From: Limimaricola sp. | Lineage (GTDB): Bacteria; Pseudomonadota; Alphaproteobacteria; Rhodobacterales; Rhodobacteraceae | Direction of reading: 5' to 3' | DNA: 64,000 nt | NCBI RefSeq assembly: GCF_016125575.1 | Contig: NZ_WGLM01000005.1 | Coordinates: forward strand, 620,001 to 684,000 | Shown: piece after piece, positions 18,291-27,512 of the stretch | How positions within the stretch are numbered: position 1 is the first letter of the stretch | Layout of the letters: each line of letters starts with the position of its first letter | Program-made: the position numbers and the translations under genes | The notes under the pieces: generated by a model | Databases searched by the model: none | What the model was told of the DNA's origin: nothing | Seen by the model: the letters and a program-made list of their open reading frames with translations, nothing else

Positions 18291-19418
18291 TTACAACGGA
18301 TCAATATCCCCCTCGGCCCGCTGGGCATGGAACGCCGCCTCGAAGGCGGCGAACCGCCCGGCGGCGATCGCGTCGCGCATCCCCTGCATCAGTTCCTGAT
18401 AGTAGTGCAGGTTATGCCAAGTCAGCAGCATCGACGAGATGATCTCGCCCGCGCGGAAGACGTGGTGCAGGTAGGCGCGGCTGTAGTTGCGGCAGGCCGG
18501 GCAGGTGCAGGCCTCGTCCAAGGGCCGCGGATCGTCCTGGTGGCGCGCGTTCTTGATGTTGACCACGCCGTGCCGTGTAAAGGCCTGCCCGGTCCGGCCC
18601 GAGCGCGAGGGCAGCACGCAATCCATCATATCGATGCCACGCGCCACGGCACCGACGATGTCGTCGGGCTTGCCCACGCCCATCAGGTAGCGCGGCTTGT
18701 CCGCAGGCAGCATCCCCGGCGCATAATCCAGCACGCCGAACATCGCCTCCTGCCCCTCGCCCACCGCAAGGCCGCCCACGGCGTAGCCTTCAAAGCCAAT
18801 TGCCTTCAGCGCCTCGGCACTTTCGCCGCGCAACTCCTGCGTCACGCCGCCCTGCTGGATGCCGAAAAGGGCATGCCCCGGCCGGTCGCCGAAGGCATCG
18901 CGGCTGCGCTGCGCCCAGCGCATCGACAGGCGCATGCTTTCGGCCACGCGGGCCTCGTCGGCGGGCAGCGCGGGGCATTCGTCGAAGCACATCACGATGT
19001 CGCTGCCCAGCAGCCGCTGGATTTCCATCGAGCGTTCCGGCGTCAGTTCATGCCGCGCCCCGTCGATATGGCTGCGGAAGGTCACGCCCTCTTCGGTCAG
19101 CTTGCGCAACTCCGCCAGGCTCATCACCTGGAAGCCACCCGAATCGGTCAGGATCGGACGGTCCCAGTTCATGAAGTTGTGAAGGCCGCCCAGCCGCGCC
19201 ACCCGCTCGGCCCCCGGCCGCAACATCAGGTGATAGGTATTGCCCAACAGGATGTCGGCCCCGGTGGCGCGGACGCTTTCTGGCAGCATCGCCTTGACGG
19301 TGCCGGCGGTGCCGACGGGCATGAAGGCCGGCGTCCGGATATCGCCACGCGTGGTGTGAATGACACCGGTCCGCGCCGTGCCGTCGGTTGCTGTCAGATC
19401 GAATGAAAAGCCGGTCAT
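18291..19418 (-). CDS. tgt: queuine tRNA-ribosyltransferase
   Basis: 375-residue TIM-barrel enzyme that swaps the wobble guanine of GUN-anticodon tRNAs (Asp, Asn, His, Tyr) for preQ1. Seen: [15 protein letters not shown] with the active-site aspartate, MCFDECP, GGLAVGE, and the C-terminal zinc site [16 protein letters not shown] (three Cys and a His). AAGGGGA upstream of the ATG. The two tRNA-Asp genes in this window would be substrates. The sulfotransferase gene lies upstream on the same strand. Confidence 0.96.
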   Translation of the reverse strand: MTGFSFDLTATDGTARTGVIHTTRGDIRTPAFMPVGTAGTVKAMLPESVRATGADILLGNTYHLMLRPGAERVARLGGLHNFMNWDRPILTDSGGFQVMSLAELRKLTEEGVTFRSHIDGARHELTPERSMEIQRLLGSDIVMCFDECPALPADEARVAESMRLSMRWAQRSRDAFGDRPGHALFGIQQGGVTQELRGESAEALKAIGFEGYAVGGLAVGEGQEAMFGVLDYAPGMLPADKPRYLMGVGKPDDIVGAVARGIDMMDCVLPSRSGRTGQAFTRHGVVNIKNARHQDDPRPLDEACTCPACRNYSRAYLHHVFRAGEIISSMLLTWHNLHYYQELMQGMRDAIAAGRFAAFEAAFHAQRAEGDIDPL

Positions 19419-19454
19419 GCGCGTCCCCTTGCAAGGCCCGCCCTCTACCGCGGT

Positions 19455-20366
19455 TCAGGCGTCCTTGCCAAGCGCACCCTCGCCCCACTCCAGCCAAGCG
19501 CGCGCCGCCGGGTCGGGCAGGAGCACTGCGAACCTTTCGCGATAGCGCGCCAGTGCCTCATCGGTGACTTGCCCCCGCCACTTGCCCGCGCCGCCCGAAT
19601 CGAAGAACGCCGCGTCGCTGGCCCACAGCCCCGTGCCGCCCTCCGGGGCAAACTCGGTCGCCTTGGCGCGCATCGCGGCAATGTCGGTCGCGGCGGCGAT
19701 CCTGTCGATCACTGCCTCGCTTACCTGAAGCCCGACGCCCGCAGCCAAATTGCGCAGCGCCGCGTGGTGATCCGCGACCATGTCGGCGTAATGCAACTTT
19801 ACCAATCCCGGCACCCGCCCCGACAGCGCCGTCTGGGCATAGTGGCACACCACGGTCGCCAGCGTGTCACGGTCGAAGTTGTCAGGCTCGGCCGGCCCCG
19901 TCAGGAACGCATCGAGCGAGGCCGCGACGGGCAGGCGCATCGGGTGATCTTCGGGTTGCTTCATGTTGACCGCGTGTTTTCGCAGCGAGAAGAAGACATC
20001 CAGCGGATGGCGATAGATCGCCACCACCGTCACCCCCTCCCAGACCGGAAAACCATCGGCCGGCGTGTGGGTCTTGACCACGCGGCGGCCGGTCTGCGCG
20101 GCCAGACGGCGCGTCACCTCCGCCGCCTCGCCCAGCGCGGAATCGACCCAAGGCGACAGCGCGCCCACCTTGTCGGGCAGATCGGGACCACCATGCAGCA
20201 ACATTGCCAGCATCGTCTGGGTCCAGGTCGTGCCGGATTTCGGCGGTGTGCAGACGAGAATGTCGCCGGCCCGCGGTGTCCACGTCGCCCATCGTTCGGG
20301 TGTAGTCAGCCCGCCGCGATAGGTCCGCATCGCCGGGGCAGTCACCCGAACCTGCCGTTCCGTCAT
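19455..20366 (-). CDS. sulfotransferase family protein
   Basis: 303 residues. Transfers a sulfuryl group from PAPS to an alcohol or amine; acceptor unknown. PAPS-binding motifs are intact: the 5'-phosphosulfate loop TPPKSGTTWTQTML near the N-terminus and the 3'-phosphate motif VVAIYRHPLDVFFSLRKH. The layout follows the cytosolic aryl/alcohol sulfotransferase (Sulfotransfer_1) family. I chose the ATG at 20366 (GGGAG 8 nt upstream); a GTG at 20375 is the alternative. No sulfated-product genes adjoin it. Confidence 0.85.
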   Translation of the reverse strand: MTERQVRVTAPAMRTYRGGLTTPERWATWTPRAGDILVCTPPKSGTTWTQTMLAMLLHGGPDLPDKVGALSPWVDSALGEAAEVTRRLAAQTGRRVVKTHTPADGFPVWEGVTVVAIYRHPLDVFFSLRKHAVNMKQPEDHPMRLPVAASLDAFLTGPAEPDNFDRDTLATVVCHYAQTALSGRVPGLVKLHYADMVADHHAALRNLAAGVGLQVSEAVIDRIAAATDIAAMRAKATEFAPEGGTGLWASDAAFFDSGGAGKWRGQVTDEALARYRERFAVLLPDPAARAWLEWGEGALGKDA

Positions 20367-20487
20367 CTGCCGCACTCCCGTTCCGCTGCCGTCTTGCCTG
20401 CTTGCCGGCAGGATGGCGCAACACGCTGCCCTTTACCTGCCCGCCCCATTCCCTATATGTTCACTCAGGAATGTTCCGGAGCCGCGC

Positions 20488-20868
20488 ATGACCTCGACTG
20501 ATACCAATTTTTCGCCCGCAGCCCAGCCCGAAGGCACCCCGCTGATCGCGCCCTCGTCGACCGATCACCCGCTTTATGATGCCGTGGTCGGGGCTTGCCG
20601 CACCGTCTATGACCCCGAGATCCCGGTCAATATCTATGATCTGGGCCTTGTCTACACCATCGCCATCGACGACGAAAACGCGGTCAACATCACCATGACG
20701 CTGACCGCGCCCGGCTGTCCCGTGGCCGGCGAGATGCCCGGATGGGTCGCCGACGCAGTGGAACCGCTGCCCGGCGTGAAACAGGTTGATGTCCATATGA
20801 CCTTCGAGCCGCAATGGGGCATGGACATGATGTCGGACGAGGCGCGGCTGGAACTGGGGTTCATGTGA
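20488..20868 (+). CDS. SUF-associated Fe-S assembly protein (DUF59/MIP18)
   Basis: 126 residues. The N-terminus is Ser/Thr/Pro-rich and probably disordered; the MIP18/DUF59 domain (about 30-126) shows DPEIPVNIYDLGLVY and the conserved cysteine in TAPGCPVAGEMPG. These proteins help mature Fe-S enzymes (SufT/PaaD-like). Its stop (TGA) overlaps the next start (ATG) as TGATG, so the IscA-type scaffold is translated with it, which supports the role. The longer in-frame start at 20413 lacks homology and is rejected. Confidence 0.88.
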   Translation: MTSTDTNFSPAAQPEGTPLIAPSSTDHPLYDAVVGACRTVYDPEIPVNIYDLGLVYTIAIDDENAVNITMTLTAPGCPVAGEMPGWVADAVEPLPGVKQVDVHMTFEPQWGMDMMSDEARLELGFM

Positions 20869-21233
20869 TGTTCGGCATTCCCGGAAAACAGGCCGTCAGC
20901 ATGACCCCGCGCGCGGCAACCCAGATCGCCCGGCTGATGGCGCGCGACGGTCACAAGGGACTGCGCATCGGCGTCAAGAAGGGCGGCTGCGCTGGCATGG
21001 AATATACCATGGACTATGCCGCCGAGATCGACCCGTTGGACGAGGTCATCGAGCAGGACGGCGCGCGGGTGATGATCGCACCGATGGCGCAGATGTTCCT
21101 TTTCGGCACCGAGATCGACTACGAAACATCGCTGCTGGAATCGGGGTTCAAGTTCAAGAACCCGAACGTCGTCGAGGCCTGCGGCTGCGGCGAATCGATC
21201 AAGTTCGACGAAAAGCTGACCGCCAAGGGGTAG
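20868..21233 (+). CDS. A-type iron-sulfur carrier (IscA/SufA/ErpA family)
   Basis: 121 residues. Carries Fe-S clusters to target proteins. The three cluster-binding cysteines are present: C41 in GGCAGM, and C105 and C107 in ACGCGES. ITP-like N-terminus is MTPRAATQIARLM. Translationally coupled to the DUF59 gene. The rest of a suf operon is not in the window, so this could be the tail of one or a separate pair. Confidence 0.92.
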   Translation: MFGIPGKQAVSMTPRAATQIARLMARDGHKGLRIGVKKGGCAGMEYTMDYAAEIDPLDEVIEQDGARVMIAPMAQMFLFGTEIDYETSLLESGFKFKNPNVVEACGCGESIKFDEKLTAKG

Positions 21234-21294
21234 GCCGCCCTTTTCCGACGCCGTCCAGCCCGCTAGGACAGGGACAGCCAACAGGGAGAAGGCC

Positions 21295-22050
21295 ATGACA
21301 CGTCCGCGCAAGCTTGCCGCCGGTAACTGGAAAATGAACGGCACCGCCAAGGCCGCTCTGGCCGAGGTCGCCGCTCTCAGCGCCGCCCATCCCGACCCGA
21401 AGGTCGACCTGCTGATCTGTCCCCCCGCCACCTTGATCGCGCAGATGAACTGGGCCAAGAAAACCCATCCTCTGGCCCTTGGCGGCCAGGATTGCCACGC
21501 CAAGACCCACGGCGCCCATACCGGTGACATTGCCGCTGCCATGCTGGCAGATGCCGGGGCAACTTATGTCATCCTCGGCCATTCCGAGCGCCGCGCCGAC
21601 CACCACGAGACGGATGCCGATGTCCGCGCCAAGGCCATCGCCGCCGAAGCGGCCGGACTGATCTCGGTCATCTGCATCGGCGAGACGCTGACCGAGCGTG
21701 AGGCGGGCACGACGCTCACGGTCGTCGGCACCCAGCTAGACCGTTCGGTGCCTGACATCGCAACGCCTGAGAACTGCGTCATCGCCTATGAACCGGTCTG
21801 GGCCATCGGCACCGGCAAGGTGCCCACCACCGCCCAGATCGCCGAGGTGCACGGTTTCATCCGCGAAAGGCTGACAGCCCGCTTCGGCGCCGCGGCCGAG
21901 GGATTTCGCATCCTGTACGGCGGCTCGGTCAAAGGCACGAACGCGGCCGAGATCTTTGCCGTGGACGATGTCGATGGTGCGCTCGTCGGCGGCGCGAGCC
22001 TGACGACGGCCGATTTCTCGCCGATCATCACCGCGCTCGAAAACGCCTGA
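21295..22050 (+). CDS. tpiA: triosephosphate isomerase
   Basis: 251-residue glycolytic/gluconeogenic enzyme. Seen: GNWKMNGT, VILGHSERR with the electrophilic histidine, AYEPVWAIGTGKVPT with the catalytic glutamate and mobile loop 6, and the phosphate loop YGGSVKGTNA / GALVGGASL. GGGAGAAGG upstream. About 60 bp after the Fe-S carrier gene; monocistronic transcription is likely because a hairpin follows. Confidence 0.97.
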   Translation: MTRPRKLAAGNWKMNGTAKAALAEVAALSAAHPDPKVDLLICPPATLIAQMNWAKKTHPLALGGQDCHAKTHGAHTGDIAAAMLADAGATYVILGHSERRADHHETDADVRAKAIAAEAAGLISVICIGETLTEREAGTTLTVVGTQLDRSVPDIATPENCVIAYEPVWAIGTGKVPTTAQIAEVHGFIRERLTARFGAAAEGFRILYGGSVKGTNAAEIFAVDDVDGALVGGASLTTADFSPIITALENA

Positions 22051-22052
22051 CC

Positions 22053-22081
22053 CTTCTTCTGGCCCGAAATACTCCGGGGGG
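22053..22081 (+). repeat. dispersed intergenic motif, copy b
   Basis: CTTCTTCTGGC..GAAATACTCCGGGGG begins 3 bp after tpiA and is followed by a GC hairpin. Nearly identical to copy a. Confidence 0.7.
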
Positions 22082-22082
22082 T

Positions 22083-22104
22083 GCCGGGGGGCTGGCCCCC
22101 CGGC
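22083..22104. terminator. GC hairpin between tpiA and dctM
   Basis: 9-bp stem GCCGGGGGG/CCCCCCGGC with loop CTGG, between convergent genes and 1 bp from the dctM stop. No T tract. Confidence 0.55.
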
Positions 22105-22105
22105 C

Positions 22106-23956
22106 CTACTTCACCAGCACTTCCGGCCCCATCACCAGCGTCGGCAGCCACGTCGACAGCAACGGCACGTAGGTGACCAGGATCAGGAAGACGAAGAGCA
22201 CGGCCAGGAACGGCGCCGCCGCGCGGACAACCGCCATGATCGGCATGCCCGCAACGCCGGAGGTCACGAACAGGTTCAGCCCCACCGGCGGCGTGATCAT
22301 CCCGATCTCCATGTTCACCACCATGATGATGCCCAGATGGATCGGATCGATCCCGAGGCTGACGGCAATCGGAAAGACCAGCGGCGCCACGATCACGATC
22401 AGGCCCGAGGGCTCCATGAACTGTCCGCCGATCAGCAGGATCACGTTGACCACGACAAGGAACATCACCGGACCAAGGCCCGCGGCCAGCATGCTTTCGG
22501 CCACCTTTTGCGGCACCTGCTGATCGGTCAGAACCTGTTTAAGGATCAGCGCGTTGGCGATGATGAACATCAGCGTCATCGTCAACTTGGCCGCGTCGAA
22601 AAGGGTGCGCCGGGTATCCTCGTGCCAGAGCACGCCCAGCATCCGCGGCAGACCGGCAAAGACCGCGCCGCCGCCCTCGGTCAAAGCGGGGCCAAGACCT
22701 GTGCCAGCCCGCGCCAGCAGCATCGCAGGCTTGGAAAACAGGCCAAGGATGACGTAGGCGAACCCGAACGACACCACCAATGCCAGCACCGCGCCGATCA
22801 GCCGCGCGCCAAAACCACTTGCGATGGCAAAACTCAGAAGCGAGCCCTGCGCAAACGGAAAGGCCTGCGGCAGGACCAGCGCGGCAAGTGCCACCAGACC
22901 GGCGCCGCCCACCCTTGCGGTCTGCGCCTGTCCGGCCCCGGCGATACCGTAAAAGGCAAGGCCCAGCACCGCCGCCATGCCGATGGCAGGCAGGCCGACG
23001 CCGGTCAGAAACCCCAGCGCCGGTCCGGATGACCCCAGGATCGCCCAGATCCCAAGCGCCGTCAGCACCACGACCACGGCAACGCCCACCATCCGCAGGC
23101 CCAGAAGCGCCCGGTCCGCCGCGGCACCCGGCAACAACGGCCGGCCCTTCAGTGGCCCCATGTCGCGATAGACGAAGTTCGCCACGATGAAGGCATAGAC
23201 GGCAGAAACCGCTGCCGCCTCGGTTGGCGTGAAAATGCCCCCCGTCACGCCGGGAATACCATAGATGCCCACCATGATGATCACGATCAGCATCAGCCCC
23301 CAGAATGCGTCGCGCCCGGCCGAATAAACCTCGCCCCAGCCCTTCCACTCGCCCTTTGGCATCCGGCGCAGGCGCGCGAAGACGTAGATCGCCACCATCA
23401 ACATCAGGCCGGCCACGATCCCCGGCACCACGCCAGCCAGAAACATCCGCCCGACCGACACGTCGGTGGCGCTGGCATAAACGACCATGACGATCGACGG
23501 CGGGATCAGGATACCCAGCGTGCCCGCGTTGCAGATGACACCGGCGGCGAAATCGCGCGAATAGCCCGCCTGCCGCATCGCCGCGATCACGATCGAGCCG
23601 ATGGCGACCACCGTCGCGGGCGAAGACCCCGACAGGGCCGCGAACATCATGCAGGCCAGCACGCCTGCGATAGCCAGCCCGCCCTGCAGGTGGCCCACGC
23701 AGGCGATGGCAAAGCGGATGATCCGTTTCGCCACCCCGCCCGTCGACATGAACGACGAGGCAAGGATGAAGAACGGGATTGCCAGCAGCGTGTAATGCCC
23801 CGCCATCGCCTGATAGAGCGACTGCGCCACCGTGCCGAGCGAGGTATTGGAAAAGGCCAGCAGGAAAATGATGGACGACAGGCCAAGGCTGACCGCGATC
23901 GGCACACCGATCATCAGCAGTGCGACGATCATCACGAAAAGCAGGACGACATCCAT
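22106..23956 (-). CDS. dctM: TRAP transporter large permease subunit (DctM family)
   Basis: Inner-membrane permease with elevator-type transport domains; works with DctQ and the periplasmic binder DctP. 616 residues with many hydrophobic helices from the first (VVLLFVMIVALLMIGVPIAV). Family signatures include GSSPATVVAIGSIV and GILIPPSIVMVVYA in the first half and GMITPPVGLNLFVTSG in the second. The family usual is about 430 residues; the extra length is a membrane-rich insert of roughly 180 residues in the middle (about 270-450). Starts 1 bp after the dctQ stop. Confidence 0.93.
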   Translation of the reverse strand: MDVVLLFVMIVALLMIGVPIAVSLGLSSIIFLLAFSNTSLGTVAQSLYQAMAGHYTLLAIPFFILASSFMSTGGVAKRIIRFAIACVGHLQGGLAIAGVLACMMFAALSGSSPATVVAIGSIVIAAMRQAGYSRDFAAGVICNAGTLGILIPPSIVMVVYASATDVSVGRMFLAGVVPGIVAGLMLMVAIYVFARLRRMPKGEWKGWGEVYSAGRDAFWGLMLIVIIMVGIYGIPGVTGGIFTPTEAAAVSAVYAFIVANFVYRDMGPLKGRPLLPGAAADRALLGLRMVGVAVVVVLTALGIWAILGSSGPALGFLTGVGLPAIGMAAVLGLAFYGIAGAGQAQTARVGGAGLVALAALVLPQAFPFAQGSLLSFAIASGFGARLIGAVLALVVSFGFAYVILGLFSKPAMLLARAGTGLGPALTEGGGAVFAGLPRMLGVLWHEDTRRTLFDAAKLTMTLMFIIANALILKQVLTDQQVPQKVAESMLAAGLGPVMFLVVVNVILLIGGQFMEPSGLIVIVAPLVFPIAVSLGIDPIHLGIIMVVNMEIGMITPPVGLNLFVTSGVAGMPIMAVVRAAAPFLAVLFVFLILVTYVPLLSTWLPTLVMGPEVLVK

Positions 23957-23957
23957 C

Positions 23958-24641
23958 TCAGGACTCCCGGTTCATGGCGGCCACTTCCTCGACCGCGTCT
24001 TCGGCCTCGTGGCTGACGATAAGGCTGTCTTGCCGCCCGAGGATCAGCCGAAGGCTGACCTGCGCGATCCGAAACAGCAGCAGCGCCGCACCGATCGGCA
24101 GGATCATGTAGGGGATCGTGCGGGGCATCTTGTCATAGGCCTCGCCGTAATTGATCCAGTCGGCCAGAAAACTCAGGAAGCCCGGCATCGGGATCTGGTC
24201 GGTCTCGAAATACGAGGTCGATCGCGCGGTCCAGTCGATGCCGGTGGGCAGCCAGCGCCCCTTGGTCGGCGGCAGGTCGGCAAAGGGGGCCCAGTAATCC
24301 CACGCGCCCTTGAAAATCAGCAGGGCATAGGCAAGGCAGACCAGTGCTGCCAACACGCCAAGAAACCTTGCCCAGCGGCGCGGGACGATATTGATGACAG
24401 CATCAACACCAAGATGCGCCGTCACCTTGAAGCCGTAGGAAATGCCGAACAGCACCAGCCACGAAAACAGCACCAGAACCACTTCGAGGCTCCAGATCAG
24501 GCTGGTGTTGAAGACGTAGCGACGCACGACGTTGACGAAGGTCAAAAGCGTCATCAGGCCAAGTATGACGGCTATGGCGTTCTCTTCGAACTTGTCGACC
24601 ACACGACCAAGGCCCGTTTGCGGTTCCCATTTGCCGGCCAT
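23958..24641 (-). CDS. dctQ: TRAP transporter small permease subunit (DctQ family)
   Basis: 227 residues, four transmembrane helices (about 20-45, 52-75, 95-115, 185-205), conserved NVVRRYVFNTSLIWSLEV after helix 1. Pairs with DctM. The loop between helices 3 and 4 (about 118-180, with FADLPPTKGRWLPTGIDW) is longer than usual for DctQ. The ATG at 24641 follows a G-rich ribosome site; 24704 is rejected. Binder gene dctP lies 87 bp upstream, the permease gene directly downstream. Confidence 0.9.
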   Translation of the reverse strand: MAGKWEPQTGLGRVVDKFEENAIAVILGLMTLLTFVNVVRRYVFNTSLIWSLEVVLVLFSWLVLFGISYGFKVTAHLGVDAVINIVPRRWARFLGVLAALVCLAYALLIFKGAWDYWAPFADLPPTKGRWLPTGIDWTARSTSYFETDQIPMPGFLSFLADWINYGEAYDKMPRTIPYMILPIGAALLLFRIAQVSLRLILGRQDSLIVSHEAEDAVEEVAAMNRES

Positions 24642-24728
24642 CTGCCCGCCCCCCCGTTTTGTCAGGCAGGTGCGGCCCGGTAGCGCCGTGCCACCGGGCC
24701 GCACCCCATGCTTGCGCGCAGCGCCAGC

Positions 24729-25739
24729 TTACATGCTGTCGTTGATCTTCTGCGCGGCGTCGATGTTGTCCTGGCCAACCTGATCGGCGAACTTGGCCCA
24801 GACGGGCTTCATCGCATCGACCCAGGCCTGACGCTGTTCGGGCGTCAGTTCGCGGATCACGCCGCCGGCGTCGACGATCAGTTGCTTGGCTTCCTCGTTC
24901 ACGCGGGTCGATTCAGCGTTCCGCGTCACGGTGACTTCATGCAGGATCTGCAGGAACTGATCGCGGACCTCGGGCTGAAGGCTGTTGAGGAAGTCCACCG
25001 ACGAGATCACCAGGTAGTCGATGATGCCGTGGTTGGTTTCGGTGATGCCGTCCTGCACTTCGTAAAACTTCTGGCCGTAGATGTTGGACCATGTGTTCTC
25101 CTGCCCGTCGACAACGCCGGTCTGCAGCGCGCCGTAGACTTCAGAGAACGACATCGCCTGCGGGATCGCGCCCAGCGCCTCGAACTGCGCGACAAGCACG
25201 TCGGACGGCTGCACGCGGAACTTCAGGCCATTGGCGTCAGACGGGCTGATCAGCGGCTTGTTGGCCGAGATTTCCTTCATCCCGTTATGCCAGAATTCCA
25301 GACCCTGGATGCCGCGGCGCTGCATCGCGTTCTTCATGTTCTGGCCGGCCTCGGAGGCCTGGAAGGCGTCGACGGCATCGATGTTCTTGAACATGAAGGG
25401 CAGGTCGAACAGGCGGTAGGCCTTGGTGATCGACTCGAAGAGCGACAGCGAAGGCGCGGCCAGTTGCACGTCGCCGCGCAGCATCGCCTCGATCACCTGC
25501 TCGTCGGTGTAAAGCGTCGAGTTGGGATAGACCTCCATGCACATCACGCCGTCCATCTCGGCGTTGACGCGGGTCTTCAGCAGCTCGGCAGCGATGCCCT
25601 TGGGGTGCTTGTCAGTGTTGGTGACATGGCTGAACTTGACGACGATCTCGCCGGGATCGCATTTCGTCGGATCGGCCTGGGCCACACCGGCAGCCATTAC
25701 CACGGCAGCCGCAGCGGCCAGCGCAAAATTGAATTTCAT
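24729..25739 (-). CDS. dctP: TRAP transporter substrate-binding protein (DctP family)
   Basis: 336 residues. Sec signal peptide cleaved near AQA-DP (residue 22). Binder motifs: KFSHVTNTDKHPKG, LPFMFKN, GLKFRVQPSDVLV with the arginine that usually contacts a substrate carboxylate, and EVYGALQTGVVDGQENTWSN. This subfamily and the neighbouring DctB/DctD-type genes suggest C4-dicarboxylates, but the methyltransferase gene upstream leaves a betaine-like acid possible. GGGAGGAG upstream supports the start. A 240-bp upstream region holds a dyad and a hairpin. Confidence 0.92.
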   Translation of the reverse strand: MKFNFALAAAAAVVMAAGVAQADPTKCDPGEIVVKFSHVTNTDKHPKGIAAELLKTRVNAEMDGVMCMEVYPNSTLYTDEQVIEAMLRGDVQLAAPSLSLFESITKAYRLFDLPFMFKNIDAVDAFQASEAGQNMKNAMQRRGIQGLEFWHNGMKEISANKPLISPSDANGLKFRVQPSDVLVAQFEALGAIPQAMSFSEVYGALQTGVVDGQENTWSNIYGQKFYEVQDGITETNHGIIDYLVISSVDFLNSLQPEVRDQFLQILHEVTVTRNAESTRVNEEAKQLIVDAGGVIRELTPEQRQAWVDAMKPVWAKFADQVGQDNIDAAQKINDSM

Positions 25740-25811
25740 CGGGGTCTCCTCCCTCAAGACTTTATCGGGTCCACCGCAAGCGGCGCACGACGACCAGTTG
25801 TCGAACTGCCT

Positions 25812-25834
25812 GACTTTGCGGCAAGCACAAAGTC
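25812..25834. other. hairpin in the dctP leader
   Basis: 7-bp perfect stem GACTTTG/CAAAGTC with a 9-nt loop, about 73-95 bp upstream of dctP. Could be a leader structure or a binding site; no T tract. Confidence 0.35.
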
Positions 25835-25886
25835 GGTCATCCCGATTGAGGGGGTTTTTCCAATTAGTTTCTGATAGTTGACGACA

Positions 25887-25913
25887 TGCCGCAGAAATAG
25901 TCACCATGCGGCA
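25887..25913. promoter_or_regulatory. inverted repeat upstream of dctP, possible operator
   Basis: TGCCGCA (25887-25893) and TGCGGCA (25907-25913), a perfect 7-bp dyad with 20 bp between arm starts, i.e. two helical turns. It lies between the methyltransferase gene and dctP, where a DctD-type regulator would bind. No -24/-12 promoter is seen nearby. Confidence 0.4.
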
Positions 25914-25979
25914 GCGCAGCAACGAGCGGATTTTCACACAGCCGTTTCCGCTAACAGTGCGGGAATCCACACACCGCAC

Positions 25980-27512
25980 TCACGACTCCGTCATCGGTGC
26001 GGCACCGCGCGCTGCCGTCAACCGGGCGATCAGCGGTGCGACGCGTGCGGCCCGCTCTTCGGCGCCGGCAGGCGGCTTGAACTCGGCCAGCACCCGCTGC
26101 CAGATCGCGGTCGCCCGAGTCTCGGCGGTCTGGGCGCCTGCCTGTATCCAGTTGCCATGATTTGACAGGTCAGCCACCAGCGGCGCGTAGAAGGCCTTGT
26201 CGAAACGCTCCATCGTGTGCGGGCTGGCAAAGAAATGGCCACCCGGCGGCACCCCCGCGATGGCCTCGTAGGCGCGCGCGGCCTCATCCTCCTCGGGACG
26301 GGTGCAAAGCTCTGCCACTGTCTGCAATGCCTCCAGATCGGTGATCATCTTTTCAAAGCCGAAGGTCAGCCCACCTTCCAGCCAGCCGGCGGCGTGGATC
26401 ACCAGCGTGGCACCGCCCATCACGGCCCCCCATAGACCCATGATATTTTCATGCGCGCCCTGCGCATCGGCGGCATTCGATGCCGATCCCGCGGCCGAAC
26501 GCCACGGCAGACCGATATGGCGTGCCAACTGGCCCGCGCCCAGCTGCATCTTCATGTGCTCGGGCGTGCCGAAGGCGGGACTGCCCGATTTCATGTCCAC
26601 GTTCGAGGAAAAGCCGCCATAACTGACAGGCGCACCGGGGCGGGCCATCTGCGCCAGCGTGATACCGGCCAGCGCCTCGGCATGCTGCAGCACCAACGCG
26701 CCCGCCACCGTCACCGGCGCCATCGCGCCGGCAAGGCAGAACGGCGTGATGATGGTCATCTGCCCCTCGCGCGCGAAATCGAGGATGCCTTGCGCCATCG
26801 GCCCATCCAGCCTGCGCGGCGAGTTCGAATTGATCACGGTCGACACCCAGAACCCGTCGGTCCAGTCCGTATCCGACAGGTCCAATGCCTCGCGGATCAC
26901 GTCGAAGCATTGCCGCAATTGCGCGCGTCCGCGGGCATAGACCGTCAGCGGCTTGTCACCCAGTTCCAGCTGCGCCTGCAGGGTGACGAGGTGGCGCAGG
27001 TGCAAGGGCACGTCCTGCGGTTCCGGCGCGACGGGCATCTTGTGCAGCACGTCAAAGCTTTGCACCAGCTTGACCGCGTCACGGAAGGTCTCTTCCGAGC
27101 CGGGATGACGGCCACGCTCATGATCGAAGACATTGGGACAGCCGCCCGCGGCCGTGAAGATCAAAGAGCCGGGCGCATAATCGACCTCGCGCGCGGGATT
27201 TGGCGCGCGCATCCGCATGGCCCCCGGTGCTGTGCGCAGCGCCTCGGCGACGATATCGCGCCCGATGAAAACCATGTCTTCGTCCACCCGCGCGCCGGCA
27301 CGTGCCAGAACCTCGCGCGCCTCGGGCAGAAGGATCGACAGTCCGAGGTTTTCCAGCACGTCGAGCGCGCTGGAATGCAATGCTGCCACGGCGTCGGCCG
27401 AAAAAACCTCCTGCGGGCGGAACGGATTGGCAAGGCGCCGGTAATCGGCCTGCCGTGCGGTTGGCGCCGACTGGCGCGCGGCGCGTCCGCGGCGGACGGG
27501 AGCATCGGTCAT
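25980..27512 (-). CDS. trimethylamine methyltransferase family protein (MttB superfamily, non-pyrrolysine)
   Basis: 510 residues. The superfamily moves methyl groups from methylated amines or betaines to a corrinoid protein. The frame is open without an in-frame amber codon, so it belongs to the non-pyrrolysine group (as glycine-betaine methyltransferase MtgB). Seen: LENLGLSILLPEAREVLARAG near the N-terminus, GCPNVFDHERGRHPGS and GGFSSNVDMKSGSPAFGTPEH. No corrinoid protein or MtrH-like partner is in the window. Start overlaps the response-regulator stop by 4 bp, so it is coupled to the regulator; dctP follows 240 bp later. Confidence 0.85.
   Translation of the reverse strand: MTDAPVRRGRAARQSAPTARQADYRRLANPFRPQEVFSADAVAALHSSALDVLENLGLSILLPEAREVLARAGARVDEDMVFIGRDIVAEALRTAPGAMRMRAPNPAREVDYAPGSLIFTAAGGCPNVFDHERGRHPGSEETFRDAVKLVQSFDVLHKMPVAPEPQDVPLHLRHLVTLQAQLELGDKPLTVYARGRAQLRQCFDVIREALDLSDTDWTDGFWVSTVINSNSPRRLDGPMAQGILDFAREGQMTIITPFCLAGAMAPVTVAGALVLQHAEALAGITLAQMARPGAPVSYGGFSSNVDMKSGSPAFGTPEHMKMQLGAGQLARHIGLPWRSAAGSASNAADAQGAHENIMGLWGAVMGGATLVIHAAGWLEGGLTFGFEKMITDLEALQTVAELCTRPEEDEAARAYEAIAGVPPGGHFFASPHTMERFDKAFYAPLVADLSNHGNWIQAGAQTAETRATAIWQRVLAEFKPPAGAEERAARVAPLIARLTAARGAAPMTES

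Noticed and set aside
25740-25979. Sigma-54 (-24/-12) promoter before dctP
   Set aside because: No TGGCAC-N5-TTGC-like sequence found on the dctP strand in this gap.
25980-27512. Possible pyrrolysine-containing trimethylamine methyltransferase
   Set aside because: The 510-codon frame has no in-frame amber codon and is full length, so pyrrolysine is not needed.
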